Of a stretch of DNA of 64,000 bases, positions 27,101 through 37,492 are shown piece by piece. This DNA comes from Tetrahymena elliotti 4EA (Eukaryota; Ciliophora; Oligohymenophorea; Hymenostomatida; Tetrahymenidae), in assembly GCA_000231825.2 (NCBI GenBank), contig JH720327.1, positions 146,937 to 210,936 on the forward strand, given 5' to 3'. How positions within the stretch are numbered: the first letter of the stretch is position 1; every line of letters begins with the position of its first letter. The translations under genes were made by a program, and so were the position numbers. Under the pieces are notes generated by a model that was not told the origin of the DNA, did not search any database, and worked only from the letters and a program-made list of their open reading frames with translations.

Positions 27101-29125
27101 GTAAAATTCTTTATTCTAAAAACCTCTTTTCATTCTTATATATTTAAATAGAAATTGGACAAGCCAAAATTAGAGGAAATTAGAATCATGAATCAATAAG
27201 CACATCTTAAAATTCTTAATTTAGAAAAACAAAATTTATAACCAAAAAAGATTTACAGTAGCAAAGGCTTAATTTATAAAAAAACATAAGTGAAGGATTA
27301 TGAAAACACTGAAGAAAGCATTTTGATAAATGAAAATGTTGTTTTTCTTTATGTATTTAGTGAATAAAATCTCAATTAGATCCAGAAAATAAATTCATAT
27401 ATTGATTCAATTAGAGATTTCTTGAAGCTAAAAATTATTTCAGAAAAAATCTTTAGCAGAGTTTAAGAAGAAAGAAATGAGCTACAGAATGTTCAAATAG
27501 AACGTTGGAACATTTATGTCAAGCCTAATTTCTATCTAACTGGATATTTTTCAGGTAGAAGCATTAAAGCAGATGAAAAAATTATTTATCCTGTTATATT
27601 TGAGAACATCTCAACCTTAAATGAAAAAGAAATTATACATATTTTTTAGAAAAATTATTTTGAGAAAAATATAGTGTTTTTGGGTAAATAATATTTTAGG
27701 TTTATCACAAGTATTAATGTATTCAATGAGAACTTCAAGACTCACTATGATCTTTTGTCAAGTGAATTGGATATGAAATTTAATGATTGCTTTGTAATGT
27801 CAAAAGCAGTGGAATCAAAATTATTTAAGTATTTAATGGCTAAAAATTATGTGACTTTAGCTCCATGTTTAACAATTATTTCATAGAAACTACATACTTT
27901 TGTAGCAGACTAAATTACATTATAAGAAAAAGTTCTAGTTAAATCTCATTAACAAAATCCATTAAATTACAACATGGCAGAGATCAGGAACAAATAGTTA
28001 GCTGAGATAATTTATTATTTCATAGGATTCTTGATCATTAAAAACCCTCTCATTTTCTAAAACTTTGAAAAGTACATCACAGAGTTTTAGTTTGCATTGA
28101 AATCCTTTGATTTAATTGAAAGATATTGTGTTTTGACTAAATTCATAAACTTGGAACAAGAAGAAACATAAGCATATTTTAATCCAAAGAAAGAATAGTA
28201 TGTAAATAATCTGATTACATTTAGTTAGGCTTAAATCAATTACACATTCAAAAACATTGGACTCCTTTAACAAGTGTTTACTCACTCTTCATATAAGCAA
28301 TCTATGATTTGCCCAGATATTAATTTAATAAAAAAAGATATTTAAACAATTGAAAGCAGATAGTCTAAAATATAACTCTGTGATGTTTCTAATGATTCTT
28401 TATCGTTTTTAGGTTCCATCATATTTTCCTAAATCGTTCTAAGATAGATCTATCCAAAATACTAAGCTACTAACCCAAGTAACATTTTTTTTATTTATTT
28501 CCAAATCATTCATTATATATATATATGTTTAATTAAAATAGATGAATTGGATATTTTTATGGAGATAATTTGCAGTGAATAAACAAAATCTTGGCTGTCT
28601 GCTAAATTAAAGCTAGATAGCGGTTTTCTTTATGGAGCTCAATATAAAAATATATTTTTAAGATTAAACTATACAGCTGATTAATTGAGATAGCAACATT
28701 TGAATTAAGGAGTTTATTTATACAACAATGATATAAATATTCTATCATAACTTTTTGACGCTTTGGTTGGCGCTATTTATATAGATTTAAATTAAGATTT
28801 TGGAAAAACAGAAGAGTTCTTTAAGTACGAAATACATAAAATAGTAGATGATATCAGTCAAATAGCAGAATAATATACTAAGTATTCCTTAATTAAGGCA
28901 TTAAAGAAAAAGGGATATAATTGGGATGATATGTAAATCATTAAATTACCTCATCCAGAATAATACTTACCACAAAACTAGAACAAGTACTTATATCAGA
29001 TTTATGATATTAAAAATGAAAATCTCCTAATAGATAAGATATTTGAATGTCAAAGAATAGAAGAGGCATATAAACTTATAAAAGAATCATTAATATTAAC
29101 TAATTTATCTAATAAGTCATAATGA
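21179..29125 (+). CDS. Dicer-family protein: intact helicase, degenerate RNase III domains
   Basis: Fifteen exons: 21179-23005, 23050-23127, 23185-23553, 23830-24102, 24150-24232, 24636-25084, 25140-25472, 25530-25909, 25972-26083, 26142-26198, 26290-26491, 26521-26669, 26727-27100, 27152-28478, 28542-29125; 2198 residues. Residues 1-609 are Gln/Asn-rich with an internal duplication. The helicase has motif I GTGKT (736-740), II DECH (856-859), III SATP (896-899) and VI GRARA (1246-1250). A Dicer dimerization (DUF283-like) domain spans about 1320-1437. An RNase III core lies at about 1940-2090 (QQVFTHSS, LSFLGS, FDALVGAIYID), then a weak dsRBD-like tail. The usual catalytic acids are replaced: Ser1980 and Ser1984 in the signature, Gln2074 and Asp2077 in the second helix. 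Only a poor trace of RNase IIIa precedes it. Family role: dsRNA processing; Tetrahymena has DCR1, DCR2 and DCL1, and I cannot say which this is. Confidence 0.88.
21863..22300 (+). repeat. In-frame internal duplication in the Dicer-like N-terminal extension
   Basis: Two units of about 234 bp encode similar Gln/Asn-rich text. Each contains SIESSIQSQPR, later YDQQ and then QQQPQTNL...EYQNNQN-type endings. A weaker third trace (SNSSESSIKSQ) lies upstream near 21655-21690. Confidence 0.75.
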
Positions 29126-29598
29126 AAATTCACAAAATTCACTTCAAGATATCTTAGAAAAGATTTAACTATTTATATTTATATTTAAATACTTTACAAA
29201 TTTATTGAAAAAATATGACAATCACTAATTATTCAATTCCAACAAGAATATTTCAATCTATTTTATTAAATAAGGTATCAATTAACAATCAAAATATACT
29301 ATTAGATATGGAAATTTTATTTCAAAATAACCTTTTTTCATTTTACTCAGAACTCCTTCCAGATTAAATAATTTATTGATTAAAACTATTCGTTGATAGT
29401 TACTATGATTATATTATTTATTATTTAAAAGTAAGTGTTAACTCAAAAAAAATATTTATGTGTTAAAAATCCAAATATTACAATAAATTTTTTCTTTTTT
29501 TATTTTAAATTTTTAGTAAAATTATTTTTTTGTTGGAAAAAAAATCTTACAAAAAAATAATAAGTGTGAATTTGAAGTAAATCATTTAATTTATATAT

Positions 29599-29832
29599 AC
29601 CGTAGGTGCTTATGTTAGGGTGCAATTAATGAAGGTGCAAACGGAGTTCTAGTTGAAAATATTNNNNNNNNNNNNNNNNNNNNNNNNNNNNNNNNNNNNN
29701 NNNNNNNNNNNNNNNNNNNNNNNNNNNNNNNNNNNNNNNNNNNNNNNNNNNNNNNNNNNNNNNNNNNNNNTTCCCAATTTTGAAAAAATATTTATTTTGT
29801 TTGAATTACACCTTCATTTAAGTGTCTACGGT
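29599..29832. repeat. Imperfect inverted repeat flanking the N gap
   Basis: The left arm 29599-29630 (starting ACCGTAGGTGCTTA) pairs with the right arm 29801-29832 (reverse complement starting ACCGTAGACACTTA) over about 30 bp with roughly three quarters identity. A third, weaker copy in the right-arm orientation is at 29906-29930. A hairpin here would explain why assembly failed. Confidence 0.6.
29664..29770. other. Assembly gap (107 N)
   Basis: Run of N; true length and content unknown. Confidence 0.99.
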
Positions 29833-30007
29833 AGATTGTACATTATAAAATTAGTATTATGCCTTTTTTTGTTAAGAATCTTAAAGGAATGAAAATCTAT
29901 TTATTACCTACCCTTCATTTGAGTATCTGGAAAAGATTTTAGATTTTTAAATAAATTAATATAGATTTGATAATTTAATTAGACAAAATAGTTAAAATTT
30001 TTGATAA

Positions 30008-30976
30008 ATGGGTAGTTTTTTGAAAAATGGTTGTATTGCTCTGAGCGTAATAGGAGCAGTTTGGGTTCTTAAGTTATTGTTTTAGTTTTTGAGGATTATT
30101 TATGTACATTTTAGAAATCTCTCTAATGTGCTTTAAAAATACAAGAACGATGATGCTGTTAAGGGAAACTATGCTGTAATCACAGGTAGCACAGATGGAA
30201 TAGGAAAAGGATATGCTTAAGTATTAGCAAAGTTAGGATTTAACATTTTATAAATATCAAGGAATCCTACTAAACTTTTGAATGTAGAGAATGAGCTTAT
30301 AAAAATCAACCCTAATATAAGAGTTAGAAGTATAACTATGGATTTCGAAAAACCAGATTACAAAATGATTGAGGAACAACTTAGTTAATACTAAATATCT
30401 CTTTTAATCAACAATGTTGGTACTGGAGAAGGAGGTCATTTTGATTAAATGGCAGAGGAACATAATGAGTCATTGATAAACTTGAATATTAGATCAATAA
30501 TCTATCTCACTTAAATAGTTGTTAGAAATTATAATAAAAATACTTAAAGAAATCGTTTAGGCATTATTAATTTAAGTTCATTTTGTGGAACTCTTCCTTA
30601 GGGTTTTGGATCCTTTTACAGTGCTAGCAAAGCTTTTGATGATTTCTTGAGTCGCTCTTTAAGCTAAGAATTTTCCAACAAAACCATCGATGTTCTTTCC
30701 TTAAGAAGTCTAGTTGTAGAAACTCCTTTATTCAACAAAGGAAGTAAAGAAAATAACAAAATTTCTAAATTTGGAGCAATCACTCCAATTCAAGCAGCTG
30801 AAGGTGCTTTAAAATGGCTTGGAGTAGCTAATTACTCAAATGGTCACATCTCTCACTCTTTGTAAAGCTTTGTCATTTACAATTTTGTACCTGAAAAGCT
30901 ATTCCTCCCCATTTTTGCTGAGTAATCCAGAGTTTTTTATGGCAATGTTAATGAGGGGCATAAAAAGAATAATTGA
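30008..30976 (+). CDS. Very-long-chain 3-ketoacyl-CoA reductase / 17-beta-HSD12-like SDR
   Basis: Single exon of 323 codons (322 residues). It opens with an N-terminal hydrophobic anchor (about residues 8-35), then a classical short-chain dehydrogenase: NADP-binding TGSTDGIGK at 59-67, NNVG at 135-138, and the Ser-Tyr-Lys catalytic set (INLSS near 180, YSASK with Tyr204 and Lys208). The protein ends HKKNN, which fits a KKxx ER-retrieval signal. NNVG together with the membrane anchor and ER signal points to the KAR/HSD17B12 group, which performs the first reduction in the very-long-chain fatty-acid elongation cycle. Steroid activity cannot be excluded from sequence. Length matches the family (about 310-350). 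Confidence 0.88.
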
Positions 30977-32727
30977 ATAAGTAGTCAGTCAGCAAGGAGA
31001 TATTCTTAAACTGATATAGACAAACTCATTTAAAAAACGATATTTTAATAAACAATTTCCTTTATCAAATTAGAAAGTATTTTTATTTGGTTTGTTATGA
31101 AGTTGTATGATTTATCAAGAGCAAACATAGAAAATAAAATAAATGAAACATATTTCGCAGTTATTTTTTTGGTTTAGTTTCCATATAGATTTTTATGTTC
31201 AAAAAATAATTAATCTTTCTTTAACACATTCTTATTAATTATCATTTAGTAAACATTAATGTTTCTGACTAATTCTTAAAAACTCACTTAATTAAGCATT
31301 AACAACGCTCAATAATCTTTTAAATCTAGCGTTATATTTCTAATTTTACAAACTATCATCTTTTTGACTATTTCTATAATGATTGATATAAATGCGTTTG
31401 ATATATTTTATAATTAATATAATTTCTCTACCTATCATTCATATCTATTTACTATTTTAAATCAAAAATATTAAATTCAATATTTTTAAAATGATGACAG
31501 ATATTTCAAATATTTCGTAAATTCTTAAATAAATTTGTATTTAGAAAAGCTTTCAATTTTAAAAGATCAAGGCATTTTCCTTATTTTATGTTTAATTTGT
31601 TGTCAAAATGAAAGCAGAAATATAAAAATACTTTGATGATTAAAATTTCTAACAAGGTTTTTTGATTTATATAAAAACGATGATAAAAGCAATTAACTAA
31701 AATTATAATAGCAGCGACCTTATAATAATAATAATAATAATAATAAATCTTGTTAAATCTATAATATATGAATGATATCTTATTTGATTAGTTAAATGAT
31801 TTATTTTTAATCCAAATATGATTTAGAAAGACTTCGAATTTTTTGAGATCCAAACTATTTTATTATTTTCTCTAATAACATGCCATTATGACAAGTCTGT
31901 CAGATTAAATACTATTAATATGAATAATATTTCATATACCCAGTAAATAATTATTTCTCTCCTGAAATTATATTTAGTTTTTGAATTTTTTAGCTATAAA
32001 GCTATCTTTACACACACCAACATGTGCTTTTATTTCAAATCTGTAAGATTCAATATTTTTAAATGAAATAATGTTTCTTAATCATAATTCTCGTTAAACC
32101 ACCCTTGAATTTCTAGTATTTTGAGTAAGTTTTAAAGTTTTATCAGTTGTGTTCTAAGCACTGTTTTGAATCCACATATTTAAAAAATTTCATCAAAAAT
32201 AGAAAATGGTCTTTCTTGTTTATTTAAAATTTGATAATTATCTCTTGAGTGATTTCAACTTAAGATTTATGATAAAAATATGATATGAAATGGAATAGCA
32301 TAATTTAGCTTTCAAGAATTTACAAACGAAATTATTAATTTATAGCAAAAAATTGCGTTGGATTTAGAGTTGCAACTTATGTAAAGTAAGTAGCTTGATT
32401 GAAATTTATTAAGAAACAAAGATGTAACTTTATGAATTGCGTAAGTAATATGCTCGAATTCTTATGAAAGTAATTGTAAACAAATGGCTTTTACTTTTTT
32501 TAATCCTTGGTATGGAATGAATGTTAAATTTAAATTTATTAGAATATTTAGAAAAATCCACTCAAATAATTTAGAAAATTTGTGACTGCAGACAGATGAA
32601 TTTTATGTTTTCAAAATTGAGTAAATGTAAACAAATAAATTTAGTGTTTACATCATCTACATTACCTTATCTAAAAAATATATAGAAGAATGGATTTTTT
32701 AGATTTTAAAAGATTTGATATGAAAAA
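30977..32727. other. Intergenic AT-rich region
   Basis: About 1.75 kb between same-strand genes. No gene recognised; contains a short (TAA)n microsatellite at about 31721-31746. Confidence 0.5.
31721..31746. repeat. (TAA)n microsatellite
   Basis: About eight consecutive TAA units in noncoding DNA. Confidence 0.8.
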
Positions 32728-34569
32728 ATGATGAAATTTATCTAGTTTTGTTTTTAAAAACTATTGATTTAAGTTAATTCAGTGTTTTACTTTTTTGGTT
32801 AATTAATATTTTTCAGTTTTATCAGTTAAATAGTTATTACTCAGAATATAGCTTTGGTGAAGTATTTGTTCTTCTACTTTTGCAAATTAAATTAAATTTT
32901 GAGGCAGGGAAATCTGGTAATAATTATTCAACAACTTTAATTTAATAATATTAATTTTTAGAAAGGAAAGCAAGTGAAAGTAGTAAATTAAATGGATATA
33001 GCTGATAAACGCAGGGTAAATAGAATGATATTTTTGGCATTCTGCATTAACATATCAAACGCATTAGGAATATATTTTGCAGCTAAATCTTATTCCACTT
33101 CTAGCTAGTTTTACTTCAATTTAGTTATGGTCACCATGCTCATCGATAAGATTCTCTCTGTTGTAATAGTTATCATTAAGTACTCATACTTATATTCCTG
33201 GATTTTTGATGCTCTCAATCTAACTTTCCTTGTTAGGTTTTAGCACTTTTACTTTCCTGAGCATTAAAGCATGTTATCTTATTGCATCTATGTTAAAATA
33301 TTACCTACTTTAGTTATATAGATGGTTTATATGTACTTGTAAGGATCAATGCTTTGTGGAATAGAAGGATAATAGATTTGGCTTTTTATTGCTTCTCTTT
33401 AGTTGAATGTCATTAACTTGTACATGGCAGTAAAGAATCTATTTTTGAATTCAGATGAGTTTGTTTAGGCTTAAAATGGCAATGCTGAATTCAGTAATAG
33501 AAAGATCTTTAAAGATAATATGAAGGACTTCTTTAACACTATTTGCTTGTACAATATGTGGGTGGTTATTCTAAGTCAACAAAGAAGCAGCAAATTATGC
33601 TTAAATGCTAGCTTATGGTGCATAGTAATATATTTTATTTCTATAGCAATAGAATTCAATAAGACCAAGCAATTCAAATCAACTGTTTATGCTCTATGCA
33701 GTTTTGAAATTGATACAAATAACTTAAAGTCTATGTAGTACTATGAAATTTTTGTGAAAAAATTTCACACAGTTCGTCTCCATTCAATTTTAATAATATT
33801 TTTGCTTATCAGCATCTGCAATATTTTAATTTAAAATGAGTAAAATAAAGACTTTAATTTAAAGCAAAACAAATAAGCCTACTCTTAATTAATTTGGGTA
33901 TTAGTTCTAATTAATATTATAATCACTTTTAAAAAATTCACACAAATTTATGAATTAATTAAAATTGATATTAACCACAAAAATAGAAGTATTACAAAAG
34001 CAGTTGATATAGTTCTTTAAGATAATAAGTCATCTCATTTCATTATAATTAGCAGTCTAAGCTTATTCTATGATTATTTTGAAGTTGATTCCTCAACACT
34101 CTTTGATGAAGAATTCGAAAAAGAACAATTAAATGAAGCAGAAAAATTCTACTTCTTCTCCAAGATCTTTGAAATAATCACTAAAAAAAATGGCTCCATT
34201 TTGATTCAATCATTCTTGAAGTCTGAAAATTCTAACCAAGTCGTTCTTATCAATAAAAACTTCAAATTCAGCTAATAGCTCTAATTATAACTCCTCTCCC
34301 ACAGCAAATGTCTACCTGACCTAGCCCTTTTTAACATTCAATTCAACAAAGAAAACTGCAATAAAATCATTTAAGAAAGATATTCCTAAGGAATTCTTTT
34401 TGAAAATACATTTTATCAAGCACTCCCAGAAAAGCAAAAATAAATGCATGAAGTCTCAGATAAATTATTAAAAATTTAATTGCTATAAGTATATGCTTTC
34501 TAAAAACAATTAATTAATCTTGTTATGAATCACCCAAGTTAAGTATTGTTCGATCTCTACGGCAACTGA
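32728..34569 (+). CDS. Multi-pass membrane protein of unknown function (faintly XK-like)
   Basis: Two exons, 32728-32916 and 32962-34569, give 598 residues. ATG codons at 32728 and 32731 are both possible starts. Exon 1 carries one or two hydrophobic segments. Exon 2 adds about six more in residues ~80-400 (for example NLVMVTMLIDKILSVVIVII, SILIIFLLISICNILI, LIWVLVLINIIITF), with charged loops between. The C-terminal ~190 residues are soluble-looking (DEEFEKEQLNEAEKFYFFS). The order of segments around KILPTLVIQMVYMYLQ and SLQLNVINLYMAVKN loosely recalls XK-related scramblase-type proteins, but key family residues are not clear. The downstream exon is solid; exon 1 rests on the in-phase 45-nt intron. 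Confidence 0.75.
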
Positions 34570-34888
34570 AACAAAGTGATTTTTAATTCATAATGTAAAT
34601 AAACAAATAAATCAATGATAATCATCTCTTAAATACTATAAATAAATAATTTAATCAAATTTAATTAAAATAAACTTGTCTACCTCTACTTATAAAAACA
34701 TCTTATTCAATTTTAAAATATTTCAATCTCGATTAAATTGTTAAAACTGTTTCTTTTTAGAATAAAATACGAGCGAGTAAATAAAATACATGAAATTTTG
34801 TTGATTTTTTTCATTTAAAATACGATTAAACAGTTTTCATAACTAATTAAATATATAGATATTTGATATATTTTGAATTTTAGGAAGA
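34570..34888. other. Short intergenic region between convergent genes
   Basis: About 320 bp, AT-rich, no feature recognised. Confidence 0.6.
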
Positions 34889-35350
34889 TCATTATTAATC
34901 TTCAATATTTTGTTTGTTGCATTCACCAGTAGTGTAGAAGAAAGCACCACCAGTGCAAGCTTGGCATCCGTTACCGAAGGTTTGGACACAAGGACCACCA
35001 TGGCATAACATGAATAAGTTTTAGACCATACCACAAACGGGGAAGTAGACCATAGGGCACATCATGTTTTAGGGAGAGTTGGGGTGGCAGAAGTTACCGT
35101 TTTCGGGATAAGCTTCACAAGGGCCTTCGGCAACAAAAAGAACGCTAGTATCTTTGCAAGCATTGCAGTGACTAGAGAAAGTGTTTCTGAGGGGTTTACC
35201 ACCTTGTAAGTTGGATTGCTTGATAGCACAAACAGGTTCATGGATATCAGCACATAATTTATTGGCGACTCTATCCTTTTCTTCACATAAGAAAGTTTGA
35301 GCTTAAGAAATAGCTATTATAGCAGCAAGAACGAGAAGAGTTTTATTCAT
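34889..35350 (-). CDS. Secreted protein with two Kazal-like domains (putative protease inhibitor)
   Basis: Single exon, 153 residues. A signal peptide (MNKTLLVLAAIIAISQAQ) is followed by two Kazal-like cysteine modules. The first runs from CADIHEPVCAI through HCNACKD to EGPC. The second runs from CPMVYFPVCGM through TFGNGCQACTGG to TTGEC. The PVC(G/A)...NxCxAC spacing is the Kazal serine-protease-inhibitor signature. The codons are strikingly biased to C-ending forms (TTC, GCC, AAC, TGC) and the GC content is well above the surroundings, which in Tetrahymena marks highly expressed genes. It is likely secreted or stored in granules. Inhibition of a particular protease is not shown by sequence. 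Confidence 0.85.
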
Positions 35351-37492
35351 TTTTTTGTTGATTTGGAAAAGTAATTGATTTTTTTAATTTTTTTGATTAA
35401 ATATATTCATTATAATTTTTAATTTCAGTGACTTTTAAATAAGAAATCTTTAGTGAAATCAAAGAGAAGCAAAAAAATAATTAAAATTTGAATAATTAAT
35501 GTACTTCCCCACCTAGTTAGACGACAATTATTGAGCTAAAGTTAAATAATATAAGAAAATATTCTGGTTATAGAGTAAATTTATCTAATAGAGATATATA
35601 AAAGAGAACTATTTTTATGAAAGAATTTTACATAAAATAATTCTACTATTTATTTATTCTGGTTTTTTTTTGTTTGAGAGTTATTTTTGAATAGAATTGC
35701 CAACAATTAAAAAAAAATAAAATATTTTTGTACAGCTATAATTATGTTTTTCTTTAGAAAGTTTATGACTGATTATCAATTAGAGCTTAATACGAAATAG
35801 AAATAATAACTAAATATTGTTGTGAAATCACATAAGACAGATATATCCTTTATTATTAAGTATTATTATTTAGCAATTTTACATTACTCAAATTAATCAA
35901 ATACCAATCTTTCTTTCATTTACAATTAAACTTCTATTCAATAATATTTAATCTATAAAAGAAGTAACATAGTAAGAGAAGCATTCTCCACTATTCAATT
36001 TTAAATGCATTTAAAACTATTGTGTTTAATCTTTTATCTACTTAGTTTTTCATACAATAAACTATTATTGTAGCATAGTTGAAAATTATGAGTCCAAATT
36101 CATTTAAAAATCTAAATTTGATTAATTATATACTTAAACCTAATATAATCTTGTTTTTTTTTGTGTAACTTTGCAGAAAAAGAAGTAACAATTTTTAATT
36201 TCAAAATTGTTTGGTATTATGATATCATAAAAAATACAAATTTCATAAATAGCATTTACATAGTAATAATTTATATAAACCTGATTGATATATCTATTTT
36301 ACAATTTATGTATCTAAAATATCAAATCTTTTTAAAAAACTAAATCTTACTGAAACAATCTATCAAAAGTGTCATGCAGATAAACACAAACTTGCAAATA
36401 AATAAATTTTGATTATATCTTTTTCATTACAGTCTTACTCTTTTTGCTGGTAAACAAAATAAATTTTTTTTATATTCTCTTCATTATAAATATACTTTTG
36501 ATGTCATTCTTGTTTACATAAACTTAATTGATATTATTAATACCATTTTACACATTATTTACATTATTAGAATTTATCTATTTGCTCAATTTTGTAGTTT
36601 ACCAAAAAATCTTCATTTTCAATTATTGAATATAAATTAATTGAAGCAATCAAATGAATATGTGTGATAATCATAAATTCAAAGTATTAATAAATAAGTC
36701 ATATATATTATCTATCTTCTATCACATTACTAGAAATTAATTAATCATTTTTATTAATGAAGAACTGTTAAAATACTAATAATATTAGTGTAAGTGTTAA
36801 AATTAGATTTGATAGCATTATCATACTAACAAAACTTCATGTTTATTTTTATTTTTAATTTTATCCTCTTCAATTCAAACCTAAATATTTGCTTTACAAT
36901 TTGAAATACATAATGTAAAATTTATTTTAGAATGTTAATTTCTGTTACTTGAATAAACATAATTAAAGAATAGAGTTTTGAAAATTCCTAAGATAATTAT
37001 ATTCAATTTAAGAATTTATTTTATCAAATTTAAATTTTTTCTAAAATATTAGAAGTAAATTTAGTTTTATTTATCTCTATTTACCCCATTTTAAGAGAAC
37101 AATTATAAGAAAATCTTGAACAGAAATAAAATTTTAAGGGTGTTAAAATACATACTTATTTTAATGAAGATTAAATTTAATTTAAAAGTACAGAAAATAA
37201 TAATTTCTATTTTTAAATGATTTAAAAATTTTCTGTTTTACTCAAAGTTTGTATTATTTCATAGTTAATAAATAGTAGGTAATTAATTATTTTTAAGAAA
37301 CAAAATTTGTAATTATTAGACTTAATTGATTGCAAAATTTCAGTTTTTTTTAAAATATAAAATACATATCAAAATAATTAATACTCATTTTACCAAAATT
37401 ATATACAAGTTTTAACATTAATTTTATTAATTTAAGATTTTAAATAAATTTGTATCACTTTATTTTTATTTAATTAAGAAATCATATTTTTA
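35351..37492. other. Long intergenic AT-rich region
   Basis: About 2.1 kb on the 5' side of the Kazal gene and the 3' side of the LRR gene (both minus). No gene, repeat or RNA recognised. Confidence 0.5.

Larger units (their letters stand above)
29126..30007. other. Intergenic region containing an assembly gap
   Basis: About 0.9 kb between two plus-strand genes. It includes 107 N at 29664-29770. No gene is supported on either side of the gap; the flanks carry an imperfect inverted repeat. Confidence 0.6.

Noticed and set aside
36161..36343. Plus-strand 60-codon frame
   Set aside because: AT-rich Ile/Tyr/Phe text with no partner exons; chance frame.
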